From NCBI GenBank assembly GCA_018296165.2, contig JACKQL020000018.1, positions 1,014,364 through 1,078,363 on the forward strand: 64,000 nucleotides of DNA, given 5' to 3'. Source of the DNA: Termitomyces sp. T153. Its lineage: Eukaryota > Basidiomycota > Agaricomycetes > Agaricales > Lyophyllaceae. Position 1 is the first letter of the stretch. Each line of letters opens with the position of its first letter. Both the position numbers and the translations under genes were made by a program. Of the stretch, positions 38,636 through 49,656 are shown in pieces. The notes beneath the pieces are model-generated. The model was not told the origin of the DNA and made no database searches. It was given only the letters and a program-made list of their open reading frames with translations.

Positions 38636-39861
38636 TTATACAGGAATTACCCTCCATACCCGCGCAGTTCCGTCGTCTCCTGTTGTAGCTAAAAGATCCG
38701 TATGCCCGGCGCGTGAGCACCATGACACAGAGTTCACATCATACACATCATGAGCAGACTCGACTCGCGCAATTAATCGATGCCGTGGAGGTGCAACTCC
38801 AGCACTTTCAGGTTCCTGACAAAAACAATCAGTACATGGCGCACGAATGAAGCATGGACAAAACAACGCACAGAAAGCTCCCAGACTTGTACAACTCCAT
38901 CACTCCCTGTGCTTGCCAACCATCCTAATCCACTACCGCTTCCAACACCCCATGATATTGAATAAATACTGCGCTCATGTCCACCCAGCACCAAAACAGT
39001 CTCCCATCGCGCCTCGTCTACGCGTTGCCATATACGGACTGTACGATCGTCCGATGCCGATGCGAGGTACCGACCATCCAGAGAGAAAGCGACAGACCAT
39101 ACCGTTGATGTATGTCCTGTGAGTGTCGCAAAACAGAACCAATCATCTGAGGGGTCGTCAATATAAAGTTTTATGGTGTCGTCGTATGAGGCTGATGCGA
39201 GGATCTGTTGAGGAGTATAGATTGATAAAATTTTTGGGAGTTTGGTGATAGAATCTATATACCTCCTCTGACGGATGCCAAGCGACACACTTGACATCTT
39301 GGCTATGGTCCATCAATACAGCCATGCATTCAAAGTCGGCGTCGGGATGTACTGTGAGGGTCAATCCAGTCGATGCTGCTCGACATTCATGATATAAGCC
39401 GACTCACCTTCCCAGACCCATACAGTCTTATCACGGCTACAGCTAGCTAACAACGTCCCCGTACTCGAGTACGCGACGCTTTTGCACTCCGTCTCGTGTC
39501 CTTCAAGCTGGCTCACGCACTCCCATTCTCCGTTCCCCTCGCCATCCTCGCCATCCCCTTGTTCCTGCTCCCATATCCCGATATTCGAGTCAAATGACCC
39601 CGTCGCAAGCGTTTTTCCGGATGGAGCCCACGTAATTGAGCGTACAGACTTGGTATGCCCCGTCGCCAGCGTCGAGAGATGGGTGAACTTGAGATCACCA
39701 TCGGCATCGGGACGAGAGTAGGCGTACATACGAACGGTCTTGTCGGCAGAGCACGAAGCGAGAATAGGGCGTGTAGGGTTCCATACAGCGTTCCATGCGC
39801 GCTCGCTGTGACCTGGAAGCGTAGTAATGCCCACGATGGTGTAGGGCAAAGAGTCTGTCAT
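38636..39861 (-). CDS. CIA1: Cytosolic iron-sulfur assembly WD40 protein Cia1/CIAO1
   Basis: Seven-bladed WD40 propeller of the CIA targeting complex, which delivers Fe-S clusters to cytosolic and nuclear apoproteins. Start at 39861 (MTDSLPYTIVGITTLPGHSE). WD repeats seen: RAWNAVWNPTRPILASCSAD, KSVRSITWAPSGKTLATGSF, CKSVAYSSTGTLLASCSRDK, DVKCVAWHPSEE, then after an intron ILASASYDDTIKLYIDDPSD, STVWSVAFSLDGRYLASASD, YSISWGVGSGSGLGWLASTG, and a last blade after another intron, VNSVSWCSRAGHTDLLATTG ending WRVIPV. The repeat order and DWFCFATLTGHTSTVWSV are characteristic. Three introns (about 39360-39407, 39207-39260, 38822-38870). Converges with SHMT, with 229 bases between the stops. Confidence 0.9.
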
Positions 39862-40389
39862 AGTAGAAAGTGTAAGATAAGATCATCTCTACACGATCAA
39901 CGATCCATCTTATCTCCACATCGAACATGACAGAATCCTCCTAGTCACCTTTTTAGAATAAGTTGAGTGAACGTTTGATTCTACGAACCTTCCACGTCTG
40001 TACACTCAACAAGTCGTTCCCCTTCGACATCTCATCTTCACCGAAAATCACATTTCCAAGAGGATATCTATTGCTAGCTAAGAAAGGTACCTTGAAAAAA
40101 TCTCGATGTATGTAATTGATTCGCTATGGAAGAATGTCCTTCAGACAGTATCTGCAGTTCGCTGTAATGACCTGGAGCAGACAGATGGAGAAGTGCGATG
40201 AACTTCATGTAGACAGACACCCTGGGTCCCGTTTATACTAGCTGTATACAGATACCTTCTCTTACACGGATCGACCACCAAAATAAAGCACCGAATTGAG
40301 CAAAAATGAGTCATGCTTCGTATCGCCCTGGTTAGTGTTGTACACTCGATTCGTCTCGCAGCACCGAGGTTGTTAGCAAATTGGAAACA
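39862..40389. other. Intergenic region upstream of CIA1
   Basis: Holds the CIA1 promoter and about 400 bases without a coding signal before the TUP1-like fragment. Confidence 0.4.
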
Positions 40390-41000
40390 TACATATCTTC
40401 GCTTCCAGGTCGCCGCTGCTGGTCGCCAGCACATTCTCAACCATGCCAACCGAGATTTCTACAAGTTCAATTAGTAGTGGCTCAGTGCGCTGAGTGGACA
40501 AACCAGAGTTTTCGTGGTCGTGAAGCATGAACTGCACCGTCCTCTGGTGAACATTTCAAAACTGCACGGTATTATCTTTCGAGCTCGAGACGACCCAAAG
40601 GCCATCATGCGACACCGACACGGAGAAGACATGATCCTGTACAATTCACAATTATAACCCATGAATTGATAGGCTCATAGCCACGCGCCTTATGGCCTAT
40701 GAAACCCAGTAGACACTGGGGTACAACTTCTGGGAGCCCCCTAATATCCCAATACTCGAGCGTTTGATTCAAGCTTCCACTGACCAGCCCCCTTGCATCC
40801 GGCGTAAATGCAATACTGTACACCCTATCCTGCCAGTGGTGCCCGACACACCTGTCGCACTCTCTCATATTCTCACAGTTGTATCGACTGACGCCGGACC
40901 TGCCATTATGGAGTGTGTGGACCAAGGAAATATCAAGCGATCGCCTAAAGACGACAGACCAACTGTGGTCTTCTTTTTTCTAGCCAGGCGGAACATTGTC
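40390..41000 (-). pseudogene. TUP1-like WD40 corepressor fragment
   Basis: Minus-strand pieces match the C-terminal WD40 blades of the general corepressor Tup1: QDRVYSIAFTPDARGLVSGS and LNQTLEYWDIRG (about 40850-40745), FIGHKA, then after a gap HVFSVSVSHDGLWVVSSSKD with NTVQF followed by TGA (about 40640-40565), RTVQFMLHDHENSG, and LATSSGDLEAKI (about 40430). The TGA stands where Tup1 has a Trp (QFWD), so it is a nonsense change. The N-terminal tetramerisation and repression parts are missing, and spacing is disturbed. A dead or dying partial copy; the intact TUP1 should lie elsewhere in the genome. Confidence 0.7.
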
Positions 41001-41517
41001 CCAGTCAAAGTTATTGGGGAAGGTAAAGGTGGCTTTTGGCATTGGCACCATTCCAGTTTTGGCATTCAACTTGCTTGGCCTTTTCACTAGAAAAGCGGTC
41101 AAACATCAAGAGTAATAGCATCACAGAAGAACACTCTTCTCGTGCCTAGGTCGTTTCAGCTCACGAGTGTCTAAAACGCGTTCACTTTCAGAGTTCTCAG
41201 TTACTTGCGGAGACGGTGTGTCAATCTGAGTACGTGGTTGATGGTTCTTTTCGATGTGACCCAGGATGCGGTCTAGATTGACGACTACACCCGTCAGGTT
41301 CATTGAGTCCTTCGATCTCTGCCAAAAACAATTGGGAGACAGTTTCAGTATCCTTCGCTCTCGTAGGTCCTCAGGGGTTAGGATTGCCCGAAAACAATCG
41401 ATAATTTGTATTAGCGTTGGACGATTGCTTGGACTAGGAAGCCAGCATTCTTCCATGTATTAGTGGTGAACCCCTACTTGCACTATGGGAAACTATTGTC
41501 TGATGGCCTCACTAGTC

Positions 41518-41530
41518 GAGTGAGTGCCTT
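41518..41530 (+). repeat. Left target-site duplication of LINE
   Basis: GAGTGAGTGCCTT, identical to 43742-43754 on the other side of the inserted element. Confidence 0.8.
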
Positions 41531-43741
41531 TATCCTCACCGACATGATGCAAAGGGTAAGGGGAGGGGGGATCCGAGTGGTCGATATCGCACAACTCCCC
41601 CTTCGAACTCACGAAATTGGCACGAATGAACTTCCCCCGATCTCGACTCGACGCCATACCCAGCGACCTAACTCTCACCCGCGACAACCAAGATGGCACA
41701 TCCACAACCCAAACGGTCAAGATGGTAGAAACTCATAAGTACCTAGGCGTCGTGTTCGACCCAAAGCTACGATGGAACGCCCACGCCCAGAAAGTAACAG
41801 CAAGAGCCACCCGGTGGTCGCTCCAGGTCTCCCGCCTATCCAGAATGTCTGGGGGCATGCCGCCCCCCTTGGATCCGTCAAGTGTTCAACACGGTGGCGG
41901 TCCCCGCAATCACGTATGCCGCCGATGTTTGGTTCACCGGCGTCCACGACTCTCCCTCTGGGTAGAAGAGACTCGGCTTGGTCGGCGTTACGAAAAAGCT
42001 CATCCCCGCCCAGCGGAGAGCTGCAAAAATCACCACCGGCGCCCTCAGCACTACTGCAGGTGACGTGGTGGACCTTCATGCTAACCTCCTTCCCGTAGAT
42101 CTGCTTTTCCATAAGGTTCTCTTCCGAGCCTCAGTACATCTCTCGTCTCTCCCCTGTGCTCACCCCCTCTACTCTCCTGTTCGCAGGGCCGCAGCACGTT
42201 TTGTTGCCCGCCATCGCTCCCTCTCCACTACCTCTTCCACGTCACTGGAGTCGACCCCAAGACCATTGAAACCGTGGAACCTGTTCGACGCCGGCCCAAC
42301 TACACCCCCTCTTCTCAACCCATATCGCTACTGACAAGGATGACGCTCTCACGGCTGCCAACGAGGTCTTCCGCACGACTCCTGCTTCTGTCTACAGCGA
42401 CGGCTCGGGCTTCGAGGGAGGGATAGGAGCGTCAGTGGTCCTCTTCATTTGTGGACAAGAGAAGGCCTCGCTGTGCTACCACCCGGGGCCAACATCCTGA
42501 CACACTGTCTACGAGGCTGAGATAGTGGGTGCCCTCCTGGCCCTACACCTGCTCATTAACCTTGGTCGCTCGCTCCCAGCACGTGCAATCATAGGACTCG
42601 ACAACCAGGCAGCTATTAGGGCCCTACTCAACCAACGACCCCACCCAGCCCACTACCTCCCGGACTGGTTCCACTCCGCAGCCGAGCGGCTCCACACACT
42701 GCAAGACAGACGACTGCGGGCCCGTGAACGCAGGCTGGCGTTGCGCAACAACGTCGACTGGACCGATCGCGCTAACGGGGTGGTAGACCTACAGATTCAC
42801 TGGACACCTGGACACGTCGGATTCCGACCAAATGAACGCGCAGATGAACTCGCCGAGCTAGCCGCCCAGGGAGCATCCAGCCTACCGAAGTCCCTCCCGG
42901 TCCCAATCCGCCGTCTGCCCCTCCCATCCAGTATCACCGCAACTCGCCAAGCCGCCCTGGAAGCAATACGTGCAGCATGGAGAACCAGGTGGAAAAAGTC
43001 GCCTCGATTCCCTGCTACCCACATCATAGACCAGTCCCTTCCCTCCAAGAGGTACATGAAGCTCATCCGAAGCCTTGATCGCAAGCACTCTGCCTTTCTC
43101 ACCCAGCTCCGCACGCAACACATCCCGCTCAACAAGTACCTGTTCAGGATACGCCGTTCGGAGACCCCAGTCTGCCCCCACTGCGGCAATCTCTCAGTAG
43201 AATCGGTTCGACACTTACTGCTGGTGTGCCCTCACTATAAGTTTGAACGGCATCGATATCTCCGCAGGAAGCTGCGTAGAAAAGCTGAGTCACTGTCCTA
43301 CTTACTCACGACCCCCGCCCATCCGAACTGGCCTCCGCGAGCCCTTCCCAAGCCAACCCCACGCCGCGCGCCCGCAGGGCTTAACCGAAACCCCCCTCAC
43401 TATACTACAACACCCTAATACCGGCACCAGTCTGCCACCCGCCAACACTTACAGCCAACACTTTTTCCGTTCTCGGTCGGGCATGCAACCGTGCTGCTCG
43501 GTCTTCCGCCGCCTGCCCAGCAGACGGCTCTCGTCGCAGCAAAACCCGTGACTCTCACCGACAAGACCCATGATAGTATTGGGAGGATGGTCGAAAACGG
43601 CTAAGGAACGCCGGCCTGCTCAACCGCGTATGCGCGGGGGTATGGACTTCCATTGCTCTCGTAGATACATAGCATTCCCGGATGTTCCATACACCATGGC
43701 ACAATGTGCCGAGTATGAAATAATGAATCGAAAAAAAAAGA
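41531..43741 (+). mobile_element. 5'-truncated LINE with RNase H and zinc knuckle
   Basis: Non-LTR retrotransposon piece of 2.2 kb flanked by a perfect 13-bp duplication and ending in an A-rich tail (43731-43741). The plus strand encodes the C-terminal part of the RT region (HKYLGVVFDPKLRWNAHAQK near 41735; LIPAQRRAAKITTGALSTTA near 42000), an RNase H domain (VYSDGSGFEGGIG, YEAEIVGALLALHLLINLG, IGLDNQAAIRALL, HWTPGHVGFRPNERADELAE, 42390-42850), and a CCHC-like knuckle CPHCGN...HLLLVCPHY near 43170. Several frameshifts and stops. The 5' truncation, tail and duplication fit target-primed reverse transcription. The domain order suggests the I/Tad-type LINEs of fungi. The insertion lies in a kinase gene remnant, apparently in an intron. 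Confidence 0.85.
42525..43418 (+). pseudogene. LINE RNase H to zinc-knuckle ORF
   Basis: The longest open part of the LINE, 297 codons, but it starts inside the RNase H domain (the frame is already open before GALLALHLL) and is separated from the DSD motif upstream by frameshifts near 42480-42510. The catalytic acidic residues of RNase H lie in two pieces. It encodes no complete enzyme on its own. Confidence 0.7.
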
Positions 43742-43754
43742 GAGTGAGTGCCTT
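43742..43754 (+). repeat. Right target-site duplication of LINE
   Basis: GAGTGAGTGCCTT directly after the A-rich tail, identical to 41518-41530. Confidence 0.8.
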
Positions 43755-44756
43755 GCATGAAATCGAAGCTGGATGGTAAATCCAAACTTGATAATGGAAA
43801 ATGGCGCAGTGCTCGTGAATATCTCAAAGATCTTAATCAATACTCTTCGCGTGAAAACAAAACTAGCATACCTAACAGACACAAGACCATGCATATATAC
43901 ATCGCTCTTCTCAGTGTTTTTTACAACTGTATCTTCGGTGATGTCAAACAGCTCGGGCGCTTGCCATCGAACAGAACCTCCTTTTGAAGCCACAGAAGAT
44001 GTGGAGACCCATCCGATAATCTCTGGAGCAGACGTTGCAGAAATGCCAAAATCTGTGAGGCATGCCCGGCCCGTTCCATCAATCAAGGATATTACGCCAA
44101 ATCCAGATAAGTTCTCTGTCAAAAGAAAAAATGAAGATCGACAGACTCCTTTCAGGTCGTCATGAACAATCCCGTTCGCATGAAGGTATTGGAAACCTTT
44201 TGCAACGTCAACGATGTAGAGGTGCACATCAACAAGGGAAGAGTCTAAGTATTGGTTCACCTACCAGCTGTCCGCGATTTGCTTAGGGATTACGTTCTGG
44301 ATGGGTTAGAACATCACCGGCTTGCATCCAAGGTGAAACAAAGCAAACTCAATCGTTGAAATACAGCCCGTAGAAGGATTGAATATTTTCATGATCAAGC
44401 TACCCCCATAATATACTTTCATGAGTGATTTTCTTAATGGTAGGACCATTGTCAGGGATCGTAACAAGTCATCGATGAACTAACCTTGGTTAAATCCTCG
44501 TTTTTTTGTGTAGGTACGGATCACTTTTAAACACACGGCCCGATCCTCAAACTCCTTCATAGATGTCAGTGAAGCTTCCGGCTCCAACAGGCAACTGATT
44601 CTCTAGTGTGATGTTCTTGAGTTCATAGCAAGTAGGGAGTAATTTGGATCTTTTTGGCCTATCTTTGAGTCGCAACGACAAGGTGCCTTCAGAGTTTGTT
44701 TCACACTCTCGCCTGTCAAGAGGCTGCGTACAGTGTAGCAGTTGTAACATTGCAAG

Positions 44757-45520
44757 AAGAGAAGATTGTGCACACCCATTAAGAACCATCTAACAGACTG
44801 TGCAACCTCGCCCTGGCAGTCCAAGACCACATTACGGGGATTGCCGTCTTCCAAATCTGTGAATGAGCCACAAGGTCCTCTCATTTGGTTGGTCGCCTGT
44901 TCTGCCATTCGAGACCGGGTTCCTATCAACGTCAAGTGGCTTCAAGGCTGCCAAAACGGCTTGAATAGCGAGCTGTGTGTGGCAACCCATCATAACTATG
45001 GTACAATGTGATGAGTCTTGCAGACGGTCCAAAAGACATTATTTGAGAATCGTCTCTAATCATTAATAGATGGGACCACCGGCAAGTCCTCGCGAAAAAT
45101 AGAGCAGAGTAGGGTTCCAGATCTTTCGATAGGTTGTCTACGTGCTTAGTGCAGTACAAATGACTAAGAGTTCATCTGACCTACCTGTGTTCCTATTATT
45201 AAAAGACATCTGGTAAAGATTGTGCAACCATACCCCCGCGATCCGAGACCACAGAGTACATGATGAAGATTATCTAGCAAGATTGTTTGCAATGTGGATG
45301 AGCCATAAAGTCCCCCTCATCCGGTCGATTGCCTAATTCTGGCATTTGAGACCGTGTTCCTTTGATGTAGCAATAGGTATTCCTCAACAAGTGGCTTCAA
45401 GGCCGCAAAAACAGCTCATGATCAGACAGCGAGGTGTGCTGGCAACCCATGTCATGATTTTGTCGAAGGATCAATCCGATGGGTCTTGCAGACGGTCCAA
45501 GACTTGAATTGAAAAGGAGA
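44757..45520 (-). repeat. Tandem duplication in the kinase 5' region
   Basis: The block 44757-45030 and the block at about 45215-45520 share long runs in the same order and orientation: AGATTGTGCA, a stretch around GAGCCA.AA.GTCC, GAGACCG.GTTCCT, AAGTGGCTTCAAGGC, TGGCAACCCAT and GGGTCTTGCAGACGGTCCAA. Divergence is moderate. It covers the segment upstream of the kinase domain, so the N-terminal domain was probably doubled before the gene decayed. Confidence 0.7.
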
Positions 45521-45826
45521 TAAGGATGATGGCTGCGACCACCACCTAGTCTCAACAAAAAATGAAGAGTCGTGAAAGGCCGGAGAGGGTCAGCATGGCG
45601 CGAGTGGCTGAAGACATAACAATAAAAAGTGGAAGGAAACTTGCAGAGCATCTTGCTCGTGTGAGAGAGGAGCTGGCCGGAGCGGAGAGAATAGAATTTA
45701 TGAGACCAATTACGAGAGGACGCGGCGGTACAGGATCAAATTTGAAATTAAATCTATATCTTATCTGCATCAAAAAAAGTTCCCAAATACATGGACATTC
45801 TTGACTCGTAGGTTCTTCGTTGAATC

Positions 45827-47164
45827 ATGCCCATCCACGGCCTTCCTGCATCCTCAGCCTCTCTCACGCCTGCCCACTTCGACATCGAGCGTGCGATCCG
45901 GCCCAACATCCTCGCTCTTCAACCTTACCGTTGCGCGCGCGACGACTACCACGACGGCATTCTCCTCGATGCCAACGAGAACTCCCTAGGCCACTCTATT
46001 GTCTCAGAAAGTCAGTCCAAAGACGGGCACGACAGTCTTTCCCTTCCGTTACACCGCTATCCCGATCCTTCCCACCCCGACATCAAGGCACGTATCGCGT
46101 CACTTCGCGGGCTTCCAGGACCTCAGAACGTATTTCTGGGTGTGGGATCTGATGAGGTCATTGATTTGCTGCAACGTGTCTGTGTGGCTCCAGGGAAGGA
46201 GAAGATCTTGATTACTCCCCCGACTTATGGGATGTACGCCGTGTCCGCCCAGGTCAATGACATTGGCGTTGTCAAAGTGCCGCTAGAGCTTGGCGCAGAT
46301 CACGGAGAGGGAGGCGATAAGGGGAGATTCAGCCTCAGAGTTGATGAGGTGCAAATTGTCGTATATTTGTGGCGTAAAATACTGACGCTCTGTAGATCAA
46401 AAAAGCCGTCGACGCAGACCCATCGATCCGGCTAATTCACCTCTGTTCACCAGGCAATCCCACAGGAACACTTATTTCTCTATCTGCAATTCGTTCTGTT
46501 CTAGAATACCCAAGCTTTACTGGTATTGTCGTCGTGGACGAAGCCTACATAGATTTTGCAGGCGCCGCAGAACACAGCGCCGTCTCTCTCATATCCGAAT
46601 TCGCAAACCTCGTCGTAATGCAAACACTATCCAAAGGCTTCGGCCTTGCCGCCATTCGGTACGTCTCCTTCTCTAACTACGCACAAACCTCACTAAAACC
46701 CACACAGACTCGGCATCGCCCTCGCACAACCACCTCTCATTCAAGTCCTCAGCAACACTAAAGCACCTTACAACGTCTCCACGCCCACCGCCACACTCGC
46801 GCTCACCGCACTTTCACCCGCCTCTCTCGCTCTCACACAAACCAAGATCCAAACCCTCTGCATCTCTCGCACCTATCTTCTCTCCTCCCTCGCGAGCCTA
46901 GCAGATCTTGGTGTCGGTCCCGCGATTGGTGGTAACGACGCGAACTTTGTCGTCGTGCCAATTCTGAGCCGTTCACGTGACGGAAAGCCAGACACCAAAC
47001 GTGCGTCGGGGGTCTATAAGGCGTTGGCGGACGAGAAGGGTGTCGTGGTGAGATACCGGGGAAGTGAAATGGGATGTGAGGGGGCGTTGAGGATCACCGT
47101 GGGGAGTGATGAGGAGAACGTTATCTTGTTACAGAAAATGAAGGAAGTATTGACTATCTTGTAA
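45827..47164 (+). CDS. HIS5: Histidinol-phosphate aminotransferase
   Basis: PLP-dependent class I/II aminotransferase of histidine synthesis, converting imidazole acetol phosphate and glutamate to histidinol phosphate. Start at 45827 (MPIHGLPASSASLTPAHFDI). Seen: IRPNILALQPYRCARDDY, LLDANENSLG, PLHRYPDPSHPDIKARIASL, VFLGVGSDEVIDLLQR, TPPTYGMYAVSAQVND, and after an intron near 46348-46396 IRLIHLCSPGNPTGTLISLS, GIVVVDEAYIDFAG, the PLP-Lys site VMQTLSKGFGLAAIR, then after an intron near 46658-46707 LGIALAQPPLIQVLSN, and the C-terminal VVRYRGSEMGCEGALRITVG. Length (about 410 residues) and motif order fit the family. The next upstream short ORF at 45562 is not part of it. Confidence 0.93.
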
Positions 47165-47509
47165 AGAATGGATGAAACCACGAGTATCATATAGACTTGG
47201 AAGGAAGCAACCAGAACTGTGCCCAATCTCTCCAGGTTCTCAATGAGTGTGAATCTCAGCAGTCATCCCACTTCTCATGGTTTATATATCAGTCTTAGCG
47301 CATTAAGGTAGTTCTTGAGTCGTCCAATTACTCCAAATATAGTACATGCATGTACAAGACACAATCTCATACGCATCGTAACAGGACGCCAAGTATTCAG
47401 ATATGGCACTTGTCAAGACTAATCAAGATCCTCAAAAGCCAACGCGCGCCTAATAAGAAAATCCAATTCTCATAAGCATCGCAACACACCTTGGAAGTTC
47501 CGCACTGAC
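47165..47509. other. Convergent 3' intergenic region
   Basis: 345 bases between the stops of HIS5 and the secreted-protein gene. 3' UTRs; nothing else seen. Confidence 0.4.
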
Positions 47510-48300
47510 TCACCTGAACATCATGATTGGCCTAACAGGCGTTGGCTGAGGTGCAGGCTCCCGTTTCTTGTGAATCTTCTCAGTTTCTGTCTTACGCTCT
47601 TGAGTCCCCTTGACCATCTTCAATGATTTCTTCTGGACATTCGTCGGCTCCCGAGCAACATTGGCATCACTCGCACTTGTCTTCCTCTTCTGCAACACCT
47701 CCTTATCCTTGCTCACGCTCTGTCGCCCCGCCTCGTCACGCTTAAACCTCGGCAAAGCACGAGGAGTGGCCGGGACACCACGCGCCTCGTTTTTCGCGTG
47801 ATGTCTGCGGGAAAATTCTTTCGACTCGGTAGAAGTAGTGGTGTCAGAGGAGGCGGATTTGGGAAGATTATGATGTGGACCTTCGTGGCGCGCAGTCACG
47901 GCGGAGGGAGGAGTATCGCGCGCGGCGACGGAGATGGGTTTTACAGAAGAAGTTGTTTCACGCCCGGCGATGACCGCAGGGGTGGTCGTCGCAGGTTCGC
48001 GGGCGACGATGGAGACAGATTGTAGAAAGGGCTCAGCTTCAACGGTAGCGACACGTACATCGTCACGCTGGACCATGGACATTGCAGAGTGATGTACACG
48101 GCGCATGTGCTCCTTTTCAAACGGCATGCGACGCATAGTCTTTACATGAACAGTCCTGAATAGCAAGACACTGATAAGTCTGGTTGTCTAACATTTCAAA
48201 ATGCAAGAACCTACCGAGTACCAATCGGGGCAGCCCAAGCCTCAGGCACAATGCCAAAAGTAAGAGAAACCAAAAGCACAGCGTACGCGATAGTAATCAT
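47510..48300 (-). CDS. Secreted basic protein with dibasic sites, unrecognised
   Basis: Two exons. The first (48300 to about 48214) encodes a signal peptide, MITIAYAVLLVSLTFGIVPE then AWAAPIGTR, with a likely cleavage after AWA. The intron (GTAGGT...ATTCAG, about 48158-48213) joins in frame to TVHVKTMRRMPFEKEHMRRV. The mature protein, about 220 residues, is Lys/Arg/Thr/Ser-rich, has repeated AREP-type motifs (VAREPATTTP, VAREPTNV, VAARDTPPS), and KR sites (FKRDEAG, LQKRKTS, HKKREP) that could be Kex2 targets. No cysteines are seen in the mature part and no domain is recognised. It could be a cell-wall protein or a precursor of short peptides; both are guesses. Confidence 0.6.
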
Positions 48301-48825
48301 GTTTATTATACTTGTCGTTTGAATGAAACGAGTAGACGAATAGCACAGCTAATCGAAAGAACGATCAAGGACTTCACGCGAGACGACAGACTCTGGGGCA
48401 ACCGGTGCCGAAGAGACTTGGAAGGGGAATGGATTGGGAGGGGAGCACAGCTAGGGAAACGGGCATGCATGGAACACAGATTTTATACATCGTAAGCGGG
48501 CTCGGGGTTGATAGGGAAATGAAACGTTGATCGATGATAGAGGAGGCAACAGCCCCAAGTCCATCAACGGTCGGCAGGGTTGGTATCTCCTGATTGATGA
48601 GGTTTTCAAGAGGGTCAAGAAACTATATGTGTCGTGCCAAGAATGTGTTGCCGAACTTGACGGGACCTGTAAAGAATATTTGGCTTGAGGCTGATAGTCA
48701 TTCATGAGCGTTTAAGCATACTCAGAACCGAGACTGATCTCTAACTCGACAATCATCATCATCGTGACAACGCTGAGACCGGGTAAAACATGATAATTGA
48801 TGAATTGGGAGATCTTTATGCGAGC
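48301..48825. other. Intergenic region, 525 bp
   Basis: Holds the promoter of the secreted-protein gene and the 3' side of the acidic EF-hand-like gene. No additional feature seen. Confidence 0.4.
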
Positions 48826-49620
48826 TTCGCCGAGACTATGATACGGCCAAAATCCTCTAGACTGACAGACTTGTCGGGCATCGTAGAAAACGCGTCGAGC
48901 ATTTCGATCATCTACATATACATAGAGAAAGTAAGATGGACAAGGCATGATCTTGATGATACATACCTCATCAGCCTTGATCTTTTCCCCGAGAAGCTTC
49001 GCGACGCGCTGGATATCTTTGATCATGATTCGCTGCTTCGGTACATCCTCTGGTGGCACATCGGGGAAGAAGAGAGAGAAAGCCTTGAGGGTTGTCTCCC
49101 GCTGACGCTTGGTAAGTTTGAGAGGGACAGACGGGCCGGGTGAAAGAGAAAGAGAACTAGATTTTGCGGCACGACCGCGGATACGCCGACGGGAGCTAGA
49201 AGGGCCAGGTCCCTCGAGGTACTCCTCGCCATCATCGTCCTCGTCGGATTCCTCATCATCCTCAAGATATTGATCGTCACTGGAGACATCGCTCTCGGGT
49301 TCATTATCATTGCCATTGTCGGCCTGCTCGAGTAGCACAGCACAGACGGAGCGCCAGTCTTCGCGGCTGACCCAGCCCGCTCCCGTGTCTCGAACGTCGC
49401 TGGACGACGATGCCTTCCAGCCCGACGCGGCGTTTCGAAAGACAGCCAAGACCTGTTCATCATCCGGAGGTAAGTCCAATTTTTGTAAACCACGGGGGAC
49501 GTCTTCAAATAAAATCTGCGTGGCCCCAAAGCCTCCTCCGGAGTCGGGAGCTACATCGTCAAAAGCACGGTCAATGTCGCGCTGTACGGCGAGGGAGAGA
49601 GAGTCAAATACATTCGCCAT
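48826..49620 (-). CDS. Acidic EF-hand-like protein, function unknown
   Basis: The start at 49620 (MANVFDSLSLAVQRDIDRAF) leads into a helical N-terminal part with a possible degenerate EF-hand pair (GWVSREDWRSVCAVLLEQAD). A long acidic run near 49220-49310 (DDEESDEDDDGEEYLEGPG) and a basic stretch (SSSRRRIRGRAAKSS) follow. The C-terminal part, LTKRQRETTLKAFSLFFPDV, IMIKDIQRVAKLLGEKIKAD, then after an intron at about 48910-48968 MIEMLDAFSTMPDKSVSLED and FGRIMVSAKLA-type residues, looks like a centrin/calmodulin-type EF-hand lobe in which the loops have lost most calcium ligands. I know such proteins only as uncharacterised in basidiomycetes. Divergent from CBP3, with 36 bases between the starts. 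Confidence 0.65.
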
Positions 49621-49656
49621 GTCACAGTCACGTCGTCACACCGTGTTTCCTCCGTC

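Larger units (their letters stand above)
41121..45160 (-). pseudogene. TKL-type protein kinase gene, broken and split by a LINE
   Basis: Minus-strand kinase remnants in order: LKNITLENQLPVGAGSFTDI (glycine loop, about 44620), VCLKVIRTYTKKRG (beta-3 Lys, about 44510, in another frame), KGFQYLHANGIVHDDLKG (catalytic loop, about 44170), RACLTDFGIS (Mg loop), GSVRWQAPELFDI (activation-segment end), KSDVYMHG, IFEIFTSTAPFSII, then beyond the inserted LINE EECWLPSPSNRPTLIQII at 41450-41400 (subdomain XI). This is the set of motifs seen in the large agaricomycete TKL kinase families. A frameshift near 44545, stops near 41463 and 41495, missing residues between subdomains X and XI, and the insertion show it is not functional. 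The N-terminal region is duplicated in tandem. Confidence 0.75.

Noticed and set aside
45562..45804. Short ORF directly upstream of HIS5
   Set aside because: No recognisable motif; it lies in the HIS5 promoter region and ends just before its start codon.
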